DNA of 64,000 bases. It comes from an uncultured Pedosphaera sp. Lineage in GTDB: Bacteria > Verrucomicrobiota > Verrucomicrobiia > Limisphaerales > Pedosphaeraceae. The stretch covers positions 35,404 through 99,403 of the forward strand of contig CAIXFN010000039.1 of the NCBI GenBank assembly GCA_903918755.1. Reading direction: 5' to 3'. A program made the position numbers and the translations under genes. This document shows positions 1 to 11,153 of this stretch, piece after piece. The notes under the pieces were generated by a model. That model was not told the DNA's origin and searched no databases. It saw only the letters and a list, made by a program, of their open reading frames with translations. Numbering within the stretch: position 1 is the stretch's first letter; every line of letters starts with the position of its first letter.

Positions 1-1
1 C

Positions 2-388
2 CGGTCCCGGGGCATTCCCATTCTGACGGTCGGTGCCGCCGGTGGCCGGCGGGATCCCTCGCTCGTCCGGGTCGCCGATCTCGCCCATGCCAGTCATGAC
101 CGGTTGCTGCGGGAAACTCGGGTTAAGCTGCGCGCCCAACACGGCTTCCCCCGGGGCGAAATTCCTTTCGGGGTCACTTCGGTTTTCTCCAACGAGCTGC
201 CGGTTTATCCCGCCCGCGATGGCTCCGTCTGCGCCCAACGCGAGCCGGATACCGAAGTCACCATGGATTGCAACAGTGGCTACGGCACCGCCAGTTTTGT
301 GACCGGCACGTTTGGCCTGGTCGCCGCCGGTTGCGTCGTCCGCCAGTTGGCGGCCGGTGTCTCATCGTCGCCCGATCCCGCCAAATAA
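2..388 (+). CDS. tcdA: tRNA threonylcarbamoyladenosine dehydratase, C-terminal part (truncated by window edge)
   Basis: The reading frame is open from the first bases and ends at TAA 386-388, so the N-terminal ATP-binding part lies outside the window. The 128 visible residues match the tail of the ThiF/MoeB-like enzyme TcdA (CsdL), which cyclises t6A37 in tRNA to ct6A using ATP. Recognisable family blocks are TVGAAGGRRDP, a VADLA segment, the LLRETRVKLR helix, VFSNELPVYP, and the closing GTASFVTGTFGLVAAG. The last 27 nt overlap the convergent TatD gene. The family call rests on motif recall; other E1-like proteins lack the FVTGTFG ending. Confidence 0.85.
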   Translation, partial: RSRGIPILTVGAAGGRRDPSLVRVADLAHASHDRLLRETRVKLRAQHGFPRGEIPFGVTSVFSNELPVYPARDGSVCAQREPDTEVTMDCNSGYGTASFVTGTFGLVAAGCVVRQLAAGVSSSPDPAK

Positions 389-1177
389 TCGCCCAAAGTT
401 GCCCTCCACCTGGCTTGCCAACTCCGCCACTGTCATTCCCCGGAGTTCAGCCGCAAATTCGTAAATCGCCCCCAGGTTGCCCGGATGATTGATCAGGGTC
501 CCCGTGGCGGGATCGCTCAACGGCAACCGGATCAAACTAGCGGGCGGCAGCATGTCGGGGGCGTCGGTTTCGATGAGCAGCCGTTCCATCGGCACCGCCC
601 GGAAGGCTTGGGCCTGTTTGGCTTTGCGCGGCTGGGCGAAATACCCGGAGATGGAAAAATAGGCCCCCAGTTTGGTAAATGCTGGAATCATCTCCGGCGG
701 GCCTCCGTAGGAGTGGAGCAGGAAACCGCATTCCGGCCGGGCTTCGGCCGTTACCAACTCCAGCAGCCGCCCCCAGGCCCGCAGGCAATGCACCGTCACC
801 GGCAAATTGCGTTCCGCCGCCACCCGCCATTGTGTCAAAAATGCCGCCTCTTGCGACGCGCTATCGTATCCGCTGATCCACCGATCCAACCCAATCTCCC
901 CAACCGCTGATGGCACCGCCGTCAGGTAACGCAGCCAGTTGGCCGGCCAATCGGGCGTCGCCTCCGGCACGTACCACGGGTGCAGGCCGAAACTCGGCAG
1001 AATGCGCTCGTCCCGCCGGGCCAGTTCGGCCACGGCCGCCCAATCGGCTTCCCGCGTGCCGTTCACCACCATCCGGTCCACGCCCAGTTTCCGGGTTTCC
1101 ACCAAAATGCCTTCCCGGGCGCTTCCCAACCGGCCATCCTGCAGATGGTTGTGGCAATCGAGCAGCCGCGTGGTCAT
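362..1177 (-). CDS. TatD family metal-dependent hydrolase
   Basis: A 271-residue TIM-barrel metallohydrolase of the TatD/YcfH family, a predicted DNase or 3'-5' exonuclease. Metal ligands are all in place: DCHNH (H9, H11), GEIGLD (E94), TVHC (H130), LLHSYGG (H155) and ETDAPD (D205). The length fits the family (about 260). Its ATG overlaps the stop of sufE by 4 nt (ATGA), so the two genes are probably translationally coupled. The 3' end overlaps the convergent tcdA fragment. Exact substrate is not readable from sequence. Confidence 0.9.
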   Translation of the reverse strand: MTTRLLDCHNHLQDGRLGSAREGILVETRKLGVDRMVVNGTREADWAAVAELARRDERILPSFGLHPWYVPEATPDWPANWLRYLTAVPSAVGEIGLDRWISGYDSASQEAAFLTQWRVAAERNLPVTVHCLRAWGRLLELVTAEARPECGFLLHSYGGPPEMIPAFTKLGAYFSISGYFAQPRKAKQAQAFRAVPMERLLIETDAPDMLPPASLIRLPLSDPATGTLINHPGNLGAIYEFAAELRGMTVAELASQVEGNFGRLFGGIGRR

Positions 1178-1608
1178 CCGGTCGTCCCTCCGTTTTCCTT
1201 GAGTCTGGCCGCCGCGAATTCGCGGATGGTTTCCCAGATCCGGGCCAGGCCATTGCGCCGGTTCGGAGTCAAATGCTGGGTGATGCCCGATTGCTTGAGG
1301 AACGTGGGATCAGTTTCCACGATCTCCACCGGACTCTGATCGCTGTAAAAATCGCAGAGCAGCGCCGCCACGCCTTTCATCACCGCCGATTCGGAATCCG
1401 TGCGAAAGTGGCACTTCCCGTTTTCAAAACTCGCCACCAGCCAAAGTTGAGCCAGGCACCCCTCCACCCGGGCGCTGTCCACTTTCAATTCCCCCTCGAG
1501 CGGCGGCTGCTGGCGACCGCATTCCACCACGTACGCCAAACGCTCCCGGGCGTCCCTGAGGTCCGCCAGCCGCGCCACCAACCGTTGCTTTTTTTCCGCT
1601 ATGGTCAC
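1174..1608 (-). CDS. sufE: SufE family Fe-S cluster assembly protein
   Basis: A 144-residue protein matching SufE, which takes persulfide sulfur from a SufS-type cysteine desulfurase and passes it to the Fe-S scaffold. The key motif RVEGCLAQLWL places the acceptor cysteine at residue 51, the same position as in E. coli SufE. No SufS or SufBCD genes are in the window. It is the first gene of a two-gene unit with tatD and diverges from the ABC-F gene, with 154 nt between the two starts. CsdE is an alternative name for the same fold. Confidence 0.88.
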   Translation of the reverse strand: MTIAEKKQRLVARLADLRDARERLAYVVECGRQQPPLEGELKVDSARVEGCLAQLWLVASFENGKCHFRTDSESAVMKGVAALLCDFYSDQSPVEIVETDPTFLKQSGITQHLTPNRRNGLARIWETIREFAAARLKENGGTTG

Positions 1609-1762
1609 AACCTGTTTCCGGCCCCGGGCCGCCGTTTTGCGAGCCTACCATTCCCCCGGCTGGTCGGCCAGCCCACTCTCGCCCTTCGCCCTTCGTTGAC
1701 GGCCAAATGTCACTTGCATCCCCGCCCGAACCGCGTCAAGCTGTTCGTTTGTAGATTATCCC

Positions 1763-3733
<1,971 letters not shown>

Positions 3734-3735
3734 GT

Positions 3736-4593
3736 CTAGCGGACCGCCTGACCCGCGGGCTTGCCCGGCGGTGCTTTCAAGAACGCCGCGATTTCCTCCC
3801 ACCAACCCGGGGGCATTCGCGGCAGCACGTCGTTATGGCCGGCCTGTGGCACTTCCCAAACACGTTTGGGGCCGGCATAAGCGTCAAACAACTTCCGGCC
3901 AAATTGCTTCGGGATGACCTCATCCTCCCCGGCCAGCACTACCGCCACGGGGCCATGATACGTTTCCAGAAATTGGGCGGCGGGATACCGATCCCGTAGC
4001 ATCAGGCTCACGGGAATGATGGGCATTTGGTGTTGGCCCACTTCGGTCAGGTTAAAATAAGGCGTCACCAGCAGGATCCCGCTTACGGCCCCGGGATTTG
4101 CCCCGGCCAGGTACGCGGCCACCCCGGTGCCCAGCGACTCCCCCATCAGGTAAACCGGCCCCTCCTGCCGCAGGATGGCCAGCGCCTCCGCCGCGGCCGC
4201 CAGGATGCTGGACTGGCTGGGGGAACCGGGGCGGCCGCCGTAGCCCGGGTATTCCAACACGTAAACTTCACCGGGGTTCAGTGCCCGCAAGGCGTCCGCG
4301 TATTGGATTCGATCGAGGGCGTAGCCCGCATTGCCATGCAGAATGAGGACCCGCTCCCGGGTTCCCGGACTCGCCGCGATTTTTTTCCAGCCGATCAGGT
4401 CGCCTTTGGCATTGCGCCAGGGCATTGCTCCGCGCTTGCCCGCTTCCGCCAGCAGGGTGGATTCGCCGGCCTTGGTGGGGTGGTAAAGCAGACTCCGCTG
4501 GCCGCAGAACACCGCCACCAGCAGGAGCGCATACGCTATCAACAGCCCGCGGAACACCCGCCCGGTCAGCCGGATCCACCGCGCGCGCGCCAT
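3736..4593 (-). CDS. alpha/beta hydrolase, BEM46/YfhR-like, membrane anchored
   Basis: A 285-residue alpha/beta hydrolase with an N-terminal hydrophobic segment (about residues 13-32) that probably anchors it in the inner membrane. It shows the oxyanion-hole block LILHGNAGYALDR, nucleophile elbow GESLGTG, an acid in AGEDEVIP and the catalytic histidine in AGHND. This layout matches the BEM46/YfhR group, whose substrates are mostly unknown. It lies 6 nt downstream of tal, so the two are probably cotranscribed. Its stop is 2 nt from the convergent ABC-F stop. Confidence 0.85.
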   Translation of the reverse strand: MARARWIRLTGRVFRGLLIAYALLLVAVFCGQRSLLYHPTKAGESTLLAEAGKRGAMPWRNAKGDLIGWKKIAASPGTRERVLILHGNAGYALDRIQYADALRALNPGEVYVLEYPGYGGRPGSPSQSSILAAAAEALAILRQEGPVYLMGESLGTGVAAYLAGANPGAVSGILLVTPYFNLTEVGQHQMPIIPVSLMLRDRYPAAQFLETYHGPVAVVLAGEDEVIPKQFGRKLFDAYAGPKRVWEVPQAGHNDVLPRMPPGWWEEIAAFLKAPPGKPAGQAVR

Positions 4594-4599
4594 GGCGGT

Positions 4600-5595
4600 T
4601 TACAATTTCTCGGCGATGAATTTCTCCAGCTTCACGGTGTCCGCCGCGAATACCCGGATGCCTTCGGCCGTTTTCTCGGTCGCCATGGCGTCCTCGTTGA
4701 ACAGCCAGCGGAAACTCTTCTCCGTGATGTCCACCTGGGCGATCGGGCTGCCGGCTGCCGCTTCCGGGCTCAGCTTGCGCGGCACGGGGGCCGTGCTCTT
4801 CCGCAGTTCCGCCAGCAGGGCCGGGCTGATCGTCAGCAGATCGCAACCGGCCAGTTCCAGGATCTCCCCGACGTTGCGAAAACTCGCGCCCATGACTTCC
4901 GTCGCGTGGCCGAATTTTTTGTAGTAAGTGTAAATCTCCCGCACGGACACCACGCCGGGGTCTTCCGCCGCCGCGTAATCCTTGCCGGTCTTCGCTTTGT
5001 ACCAATCGAGGATGCGCCCGACAAACGGGGAAATGAGCTTCGCTTTCGCCTCGGCGCAGGCCACCGCCTGGGCGAGGGAGAATAGCAGCGTCATATTGCA
5101 GTTGATGCCTTCCTTTTGCAGGATCTCCGCGGCGCGCACGCCTTCCCAGGTCGTCGCGATCTTGATCAGGATGCGTTCCCGTCCGATGCCCTTTTTCTGG
5201 TAAAGTTCGATGAATCGGTGGGCTTTGTTCACTAGCCCTTCCGTGTCAAACGACAGATTGGCGTCCGTTTCGGTCGAAACCCGCCCGGGCACGATCTTCA
5301 GGATCTCCCCGCCGAAGGCGACGAGCAGGTCATCGACAATCCGGTTGAGTTGGGCTTTGCCTGTCAGTCCGGAATTCCGGTTGTTCGCGATGGCCTCGTC
5401 CAGCAGTGGCCGGTATTCCGGCATCTGCGCCGCCTTCAGGATGAGGGAAGGATTGGTAGTGGCGTCTTGCGGGGCGAATTCTTTCAACGTCGCAAAATCT
5501 CCCGTGTCCGCCACCACCTTGGTGACGTGTTTGAGTTGCTCCAACTGGTTCGGGGTGCCGGCAACGGCTGGCTCGGTTTGGGCGGTCGCGCTCAT
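4600..5595 (-). CDS. tal: transaldolase
   Basis: A 331-residue TalB-type transaldolase of the non-oxidative pentose phosphate pathway, transferring dihydroxyacetone units between sugar phosphates. Diagnostic blocks are [20 protein letters not shown], the Schiff-base lysine in ILIKIATTW (K145), [15 protein letters not shown], and [13 protein letters not shown]. Length and motif spacing match the classical 35-kDa enzymes. A 13-residue N-terminal extension precedes the usual NQLEQLK start. It lies between mazG and a hydrolase on the same strand. Confidence 0.97.
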   Translation of the reverse strand: MSATAQTEPAVAGTPNQLEQLKHVTKVVADTGDFATLKEFAPQDATTNPSLILKAAQMPEYRPLLDEAIANNRNSGLTGKAQLNRIVDDLLVAFGGEILKIVPGRVSTETDANLSFDTEGLVNKAHRFIELYQKKGIGRERILIKIATTWEGVRAAEILQKEGINCNMTLLFSLAQAVACAEAKAKLISPFVGRILDWYKAKTGKDYAAAEDPGVVSVREIYTYYKKFGHATEVMGASFRNVGEILELAGCDLLTISPALLAELRKSTAPVPRKLSPEAAAGSPIAQVDITEKSFRWLFNEDAMATEKTAEGIRVFAADTVKLEKFIAEKL

Positions 5596-5676
5596 ATTGT
5601 GTAGATGCAGGTTTGAAATCCGCCCCCAATATGGTCCCGGAGCGGGGGCAAGGCAATCCCGGAATTGCCTGCCTCA

Positions 5677-6390
5677 TTACCGGCGGGGGGAGCGGGCGGC
5701 CTTGCCGGCGGGCGGGGTTTTGGGCGTGGCCTTTACCGCCCGGGATTTCTCCGCCCGGCGCCAGTTCCGCTCCCGTTTGGCCAGTTCCGTCCGGAGTAAA
5801 CTTTCCGCGGACCAGCCGCGTTCTTGGGCGTATTCCGCCAATTCAAACAATTGGCGGCTCACCACGCTCCGTGCGGGGGCGGGCTTGGCGGGTTCGCGGG
5901 TGGTCAACAGCCCGGCCTTGCGGGCTTTCTTCAGCAGTTTCTCCGCCCGCAAAAGCGCTGGCAGATGTTTGGGAATCCCGTCCAGCGCCGAGGGGCGCTC
6001 CTGCCGCGTGCCCTTTTTCTCCGCCGCCTTGATCTTGTCCCATTGGGTCCAGACCGCCGCCACGGTTTTTGCGTCGCTCTCCCCGAACACGTGCGGGTGC
6101 CGCCGGATCAGCTTGTCCACGATGCTCCGGGCCACTTTTTCAAAATCAAAGGCCTTGCGTTCCCGGGCCAGTTGCGCATGGAAAACCACCTGGAGAAGCA
6201 GGTCGCCGAGTTCCTCCTGCATTTCCTCGTCGTCCCCCGCCTCGATCGCATCCATCAACTCATAGACTTCCTCCACCGCGTGCCAGCGGAGGGAGGAGTG
6301 ATCCTGCTCACGATCCCACGGACAACCCTCCGGGGAGCGTAGTTTGGCCATCACTTCCAGCAGTTCTTCAAGCGCGGTGGATTTGGGCAT
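5677..6390 (-). CDS. mazG: MazG family nucleoside triphosphate pyrophosphohydrolase with reduced C-terminal domain
   Basis: Hydrolyses (d)NTPs to NMP and pyrophosphate in the family. The ATG at 6390 was chosen because the frame upstream to 6576 has no MazG similarity and runs into prsK. The first MazG domain is intact, with CPWDREQDHSSLR, EEVYEL and EELGDLLLQ as metal-binding helices. The second begins normally (LPALLRAEKLLKKA) but jumps from GLLTTREP to a helix resembling the domain end, so its EExxE motif is missing. The tail is a basic, Pro/Ala-rich extension. At 237 residues it is somewhat shorter than E. coli MazG (263). It heads a likely mazG–tal–hydrolase operon, with an 81-nt gap before tal. 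Confidence 0.9.
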   Translation of the reverse strand: MPKSTALEELLEVMAKLRSPEGCPWDREQDHSSLRWHAVEEVYELMDAIEAGDDEEMQEELGDLLLQVVFHAQLARERKAFDFEKVARSIVDKLIRRHPHVFGESDAKTVAAVWTQWDKIKAAEKKGTRQERPSALDGIPKHLPALLRAEKLLKKARKAGLLTTREPAKPAPARSVVSRQLFELAEYAQERGWSAESLLRTELAKRERNWRRAEKSRAVKATPKTPPAGKAARSPRR

Positions 6391-6574
6391 GGTATGCCGG
6401 GCGCCGGACCGCTTGCGGTCCTTGCCCGGTCGCCCACCATAGGGGATGGGCGGGTGCCTGCCAATTCCTTTTGCCTTGGAATCGGGCGCTCTTTGCTCAT
6501 CATGGGGCGCCAGCACGCCGTTGCTTGATGCCAATCCTGCTCCACCGGTGCGCTGTGAAAAGTCGTCGGCACGC

Positions 6575-8674
6575 ATGAACTATGACTTCATCTCCGCCCT
6601 GATTGCCGCCCTCGCGGCGGTCGGTCTGGCGTTGACCGTGGCCTGGACCGAGCGCCGCTCGGCCGGGCACCAGTCCTTTGTGCTGGGCATGGCGATTCTG
6701 GCGGCGGAGAGCCTGTGTTCCGCCATGGCCGTCCGCCCGATTGCTTTTCCGGATCCGGTTTACTGGCAGACGGCCCGGCTCGCGGTCATGTCCCTCCTGC
6801 CCGGTGTCTGGTTGTTCTTCAGCTTTTGCTATGCCCGCGGGAATTCCCGGGAATTCCTCGTCCGGTGGCGTTCCACCTTGATCGGGATCCTCGTGGCGCC
6901 CCCTTTTGTGGCCGTGGTCTTCTTCCGCTCGATTTTTGTTACCGGGATTTCCGATGGGCAGTCCCTCCTCCTCGGGCACGCCGGGATTGCCCTGCATTTG
7001 TTGTTCATGATCGGGGCCCTGCTCACTTTGATGAACCTCGAGCGCACTTTCCGGACTTCCGTGGGAATGATGCGCTGGCGCATCAAGTACATGATCCTGG
7101 GGCTGGGTTTGCTGTTCGCGGCCCGCGCTTACACCAGCAGTCAGGCCTTGTTGTTCCAGGCCTTGAAACTCCCCCTGGAAACCGTCAATTCCGCGGCCCT
7201 TTTGCTCGGCTGTCTCCTCATGCTGCGGGCCGTGCTCCGCGCGGGCCACTTCGAGGTCAGCCTTTATCCCTCCCATGCGGTGCTCCATCGTTCCCTGACC
7301 GGTGTGCTGGCTTCGGTTTATCTGATCCTGGTCGGCATTTTCGCGCGGAAGGTGGCTCTCATTTATCGTTGGGATGCCACGTTCACCGCTTTCATCGTCC
7401 TGGTTTTCCTGGTGCTCTTTTCCGTGGTGCTGCTTTCCGATCGCGTCCGCCTGCGTACCCGGCGCTTCGTGAGCCGCCATTTCCAACGGCCCCTGTACGA
7501 CTACCGCACGGTCTGGCGCAGCTTTACCCTCGGCACCGCCTCCCGCACGGACCAACAGGAATTGTGCCGCGCCTCTGTCAAATTGGTGGCCGATGTTTAC
7601 CAGGTTTTGTCCGTGACCATCTGGCTCGTTGATGACCAGGAGGAGCGCTTCGAATTTGCCGCCTCCACCGTCCTCACCGATACCGCGGCCGCCACCGTGG
7701 ATCTTTCGTTTACCGGCATGCCGGAATTATTGCGCGGCATGTGTACTGATCCGGAACCGGTCGATTTGGTCTATTCGACCCATCCCTGGGCCAAAACCCT
7801 GCGCGAAAGCTTCCCCGCGCAATTCGTGCGGGAGGGCGGGCTCATCGGCGTGCCCCTGCTCGTCGGGGCCAAGGTGGTCGGGCTCCTCACCGTGGGCGAT
7901 CGCATCGGCGGCATCGCCTTTTCCTCCCAGGATTTTGAATTGCTGGCCTGCGTCGGCGACCAGATGGCCGCTTCCATCCTCAATGCGCAATTATCGGAGA
8001 AATTGCTCCATGCCCGCGAACTGGAGGCTTTTCAGACCATGTCCACTTTCTTTGTGCATGATTTGAAAAACACCGCGTCCACGCTTAACTTGATGCTGCG
8101 GAATCTGCCGGTTCATTTTGATGATCCGGAATTTCGCGCCGATGCCTTGCGCGGTATCGCCAAGACGGTGGACCACATCAATGGCCTGATTGAACGCTTG
8201 GGCATGCTCCGCCAGGGGCTCAAAATCCAGGCGATGGATAGCGATCTCAACGCCATGATTGCCGGTTCTTTGGCGGGCTGGAAGGCTGGACCCGAACTCC
8301 GCCTGGTGACCGATTTTGGACCGGTTCCCCGCCTGGCCTTCGATCAAGACCAGATTGCCAAAGTGCTCATCAACCTGGTCATCAACGCCGGGGAAGCGAT
8401 GGGCGGTCGGGGGGAGATTCGCCTCACCACCGCGGACCAGTCCGGCTGGGCCGTCATTTCGGTCACGGATACGGGTTGCGGGATTCCGCCGGAGTTCATC
8501 CGGCAATCCCTGTTCCGGCCTTTTCAGAGTACCAAAAAAGGGGGGCTGGGAATTGGTATGTTTCAGAGTAAGATGATTGTGGAAGCGCACGGCGGCCGGT
8601 TGGAGGTGCGGAGCACCCCCGGGGAGGGCACCACTTTCCAGGTGTTGCTACCCCTGTCCAGAAAGTCCAAATGA
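6575..8674 (+). CDS. prsK: PEP-CTERM system sensor histidine kinase PrsK
   Basis: A 699-residue membrane histidine kinase. The ATG at 6575 begins directly with a hydrophobic helix; a longer in-frame start at 6446 adds residues unlike the family and overlaps the mazG upstream region. Residues about 1-300 hold a multi-helix membrane domain. A GAF-like domain follows (about 330-500), then the phosphoacceptor block FFVHDLKNTAS and an ATPase domain with NLVINAGEAM, DTGCGIPP and GGLGIGM. This order is that of PrsK, which partners PrsR to control exopolysaccharide and PEP-CTERM genes. The stop codon abuts the prsR ATG with no gap. Confidence 0.88.
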   Translation: MNYDFISALIAALAAVGLALTVAWTERRSAGHQSFVLGMAILAAESLCSAMAVRPIAFPDPVYWQTARLAVMSLLPGVWLFFSFCYARGNSREFLVRWRSTLIGILVAPPFVAVVFFRSIFVTGISDGQSLLLGHAGIALHLLFMIGALLTLMNLERTFRTSVGMMRWRIKYMILGLGLLFAARAYTSSQALLFQALKLPLETVNSAALLLGCLLMLRAVLRAGHFEVSLYPSHAVLHRSLTGVLASVYLILVGIFARKVALIYRWDATFTAFIVLVFLVLFSVVLLSDRVRLRTRRFVSRHFQRPLYDYRTVWRSFTLGTASRTDQQELCRASVKLVADVYQVLSVTIWLVDDQEERFEFAASTVLTDTAAATVDLSFTGMPELLRGMCTDPEPVDLVYSTHPWAKTLRESFPAQFVREGGLIGVPLLVGAKVVGLLTVGDRIGGIAFSSQDFELLACVGDQMAASILNAQLSEKLLHARELEAFQTMSTFFVHDLKNTASTLNLMLRNLPVHFDDPEFRADALRGIAKTVDHINGLIERLGMLRQGLKIQAMDSDLNAMIAGSLAGWKAGPELRLVTDFGPVPRLAFDQDQIAKVLINLVINAGEAMGGRGEIRLTTADQSGWAVISVTDTGCGIPPEFIRQSLFRPFQSTKKGGLGIGMFQSKMIVEAHGGRLEVRSTPGEGTTFQVLLPLSRKSK

Positions 8675-10048
8675 ATGAACCCAAATTTGCTGATTGTTGA
8701 CGATGACGACGAAATTCGCACCCAGATGAAGTGGGCGCTGGCGGGTGATTACCGGGTTACTCTCGCGGGTGATCGGCCCTCCGCCTTGGAAGCCTTTCGC
8801 ACCGTGCGGCCGCCCGTGGTCCTGCTGGACCTTGGCCTGCCGCCCCATCCCGGAAATCCCACCGAGGGCCTGGCGACCCTGGCCGATTTGCTCGCCCTCG
8901 ACCGCGCCACCAAGGTCATCATCATTTCCGGTCAGGGCGAGCGCGAAAATGCCCTGCAGGCCATCGGATCGGGCGCTTACGATTTCCTCTGCAAACCCGT
9001 GGAGCTGGAGGAAGTGCGTCTCATCCTGAAGCGGTGCTTTTATGTGGCCAATCTCGAACAGGAATGCCGCAAAATGCAGCACGTCCTGTCCGCGGAGGAG
9101 AGCTTCGAAGGCATGCTCGGGGGCAGTGCCATCATGCGGTTGCTTTTTGAGTCCATCCGCAAGGTTGCCGCGACTGACGCTCCCGTCCTGATCCTCGGGG
9201 AAAGCGGCACCGGCAAGGAGATGGCCGCCAATGCCATCCATGCCCGGAGCAGCCGCAAAGAGGGCCCATTCGTGGCCATTAATTGCAGCGCCATCCCGGA
9301 AAACCTGCTCGAAAGCGAACTTTTCGGCCATGAAAAGGGGGCTTTCACCGGCGCGCATGTGCAGCGGAAAGGCCGGATTGAAATGGCCAACGGGGGCACC
9401 CTGTTCCTGGATGAGATCGGCGAGGTGCCGCTGCCGTTGCAGGTCAAACTCCTCCGCTTCCTCCAGGAACGGACCATTGAGCGCGTCGGCGGGCGCCAGT
9501 CGATTACCACCGATTCCCGGGTGGTCGCCGCCACGAACGCGGATCTCACCAAAGGCATGGCCGCCGGAACTTTCCGCGAAGACTTGTTCTATCGCCTGGC
9601 GGTGGTGAAGTTGAAACTGCCGCCCTTGCGGGAACGCGAGACGGATATCCGCCTGCTCGCCCTGGCTTTTTTGCACCGGTTTGCCCTGCAATTCGGCAAG
9701 ACGGGTCTGGCCTTTGACCAGGAAGCGCTCCGCGCCATTGACGCTTATGGTTGGCCGGGGAATGTGCGGGAACTGGAAAACCGGGTCAAGCGCGCCGCCA
9801 TCATGGGCGAGGCCAAGCGACTCACGGCGGGGGATCTCGAATTGTCTACCGCCTCGGAAGGTTCGGCCGCCCTCTTGGGCTTGAAGGAAGCCCGCGAGGC
9901 GCTCGAGCGAAGGATGATCGAAAACGCCTTGCGGAAATACGGCGGGAAAATGACCCCGGTAGCCACCGAATTGGGCGTCAGCCGCCCCACACTTTACGAA
10001 TTAATCGAAAAGCTGGGGATCGACCGCGAAAAAATCTCCCCCAATTGA
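8675..10048 (+). CDS. prsR: PEP-CTERM-box response regulator PrsR (sigma-54 dependent)
   Basis: A 457-residue NtrC-class activator. The receiver domain (1-120) has the acidic pocket IVDDDDEIR, the phosphorylation site VVLLDLGLP and the lysine in FLCKPVE. The AAA+ domain has Walker A GESGTGKE, the sigma-54 contact loop GAFTGA, Walker B LFLDEIGEV and an arginine-finger region. The C-terminal Fis-type helix-turn-helix reads VATELGVSRPTLYELIEKL. It begins right at the prsK stop, so it should be coexpressed with it. Likely targets carry a sigma-54 promoter with a PEP-CTERM box. The convergent neighbour is a polysaccharide-export lipoprotein. Confidence 0.93.
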   Translation: MNPNLLIVDDDDEIRTQMKWALAGDYRVTLAGDRPSALEAFRTVRPPVVLLDLGLPPHPGNPTEGLATLADLLALDRATKVIIISGQGERENALQAIGSGAYDFLCKPVELEEVRLILKRCFYVANLEQECRKMQHVLSAEESFEGMLGGSAIMRLLFESIRKVAATDAPVLILGESGTGKEMAANAIHARSSRKEGPFVAINCSAIPENLLESELFGHEKGAFTGAHVQRKGRIEMANGGTLFLDEIGEVPLPLQVKLLRFLQERTIERVGGRQSITTDSRVVAATNADLTKGMAAGTFREDLFYRLAVVKLKLPPLRERETDIRLLALAFLHRFALQFGKTGLAFDQEALRAIDAYGWPGNVRELENRVKRAAIMGEAKRLTAGDLELSTASEGSAALLGLKEAREALERRMIENALRKYGGKMTPVATELGVSRPTLYELIEKLGIDREKISPN

Positions 10049-10079
10049 GCCCCGTCCGGCCCCGTGCCGGCCTTCAGGC

Positions 10080-10919
10080 TTAAAACAGGATGAATTTCTC
10101 GGGCACCATCATGACATCTCCCGGTTCCAGCATGAAGCGGTTCGTGTCCTTGCCATCCAGCACTTTCTTCAAATCCAGAAAGATCACGGTGTTCTTGCCG
10201 GCCACCGTGCGCAAGACCTTCACCTTCCTTTTGTTGGCCCGCATTTCGTCAAACCCGCCCGCTTCCAATACGGCGTCTAGGGCGGACAGGGGGCGTTCCG
10301 AATTCACCCGTCCCGGCCGCAACACGCACCCGCCCACATAAACGGAAAACGTGGAACTGACGACCGAGACCGACACTTCGCTCGAAACGAGTTCCTTCTT
10401 ATAACGCTCCTTCAAATCCTGTTCCAATTCCGTCGGCGTCATGCCCGCCGCCCGGACTTCCCCGATCGATAACGTGATCATGCCATCCCGGCGGATCGTA
10501 TCCATCTTTTCCAGGGAGGGCGCGCTGGGGAAACTGACTTTAACGACATCACCTTCCCGCAGCTTGAAATTCGACCCGGTCGCATTCGTTCCGGTTACGG
10601 TTGCGGTTGCGGGCGCCGTCACGGTCGCGGGCGCGGGCGCGATCACGGGTGCCACTGCGGCCGCATTCGTTGGCGCCACCGGTGCCGGGGCCGGGGGCAC
10701 CGGGGTGGGGATTGCCTTGGCGGGTACCACCGGGGTGGTTTGGCTGGCCGTCAGGCCTTTGTCTTCGGGAAACTTGGCGGTGTTTGGGGTTTCACAACCG
10801 GTCAACCACGCGGCGCCCAGCAGCCACGTCAGCGCCAGCATCACCCTCCACGGCGTCCGGCGGTTGGATTGGTAGGGCACCAGGGAATCTTGAACGGATA
10901 AATTGGATTGCTGTTTCAT
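10080..10919 (-). CDS. Wza/EpsC-type polysaccharide export lipoprotein
   Basis: A 279-residue outer-membrane polysaccharide export protein. The N-terminus has a hydrophobic stretch ending in the lipobox-like LTGC (cysteine near residue 42), a long Pro/Ala/Thr-rich linker (about 60-115), the export domain FKLREGDVVKVSFP, and an SLBB-like segment (VYVGGCVLRPGRV, LSALDAVLEAGGFD). It ends in EPGDVMMVPEKFILF, common in this family. It is a plausible PrsR target given its position 31 nt from prsR, though convergent. I did not find a convincing -24/-12 element upstream of 10919. Confidence 0.88.
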   Translation of the reverse strand: MKQQSNLSVQDSLVPYQSNRRTPWRVMLALTWLLGAAWLTGCETPNTAKFPEDKGLTASQTTPVVPAKAIPTPVPPAPAPVAPTNAAAVAPVIAPAPATVTAPATATVTGTNATGSNFKLREGDVVKVSFPSAPSLEKMDTIRRDGMITLSIGEVRAAGMTPTELEQDLKERYKKELVSSEVSVSVVSSTFSVYVGGCVLRPGRVNSERPLSALDAVLEAGGFDEMRANKRKVKVLRTVAGKNTVIFLDLKKVLDGKDTNRFMLEPGDVMMVPEKFILF

Positions 10920-11153
10920 ACGGAAGCGGTTGGCGGGTTTCCACCCGCACGAAGAGGTTTTGCGTGTTGGTTGCTGAACCCAAGCATTTTCTTACTTATA
11001 TCGCTGAAATCAGGAGAGTCAAAGAAGTTTTTCGCCGGATTTGAGGTTGCGCCCACTCCGCGTCCATGTTACCTACCCTCCCGCAATGAACATTGAATTT
11101 AATCTGGTGAAGGCGTGTCGGTTTTGCGCCCCAGCCGTCTCTTAAGCCTTTCG

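Noticed and set aside
6446..6574. N-terminal extension of PrsK
   Set aside because: Open in frame but overlaps the mazG upstream region and lacks the hydrophobic start of the family; the ATG at 6575 is better.
10925..10960. possible sigma-54 promoter upstream of the export lipoprotein
   Set aside because: A GG-N10-GC spacing exists on the minus strand, but neither element resembles TGGCAC or TTGCA.
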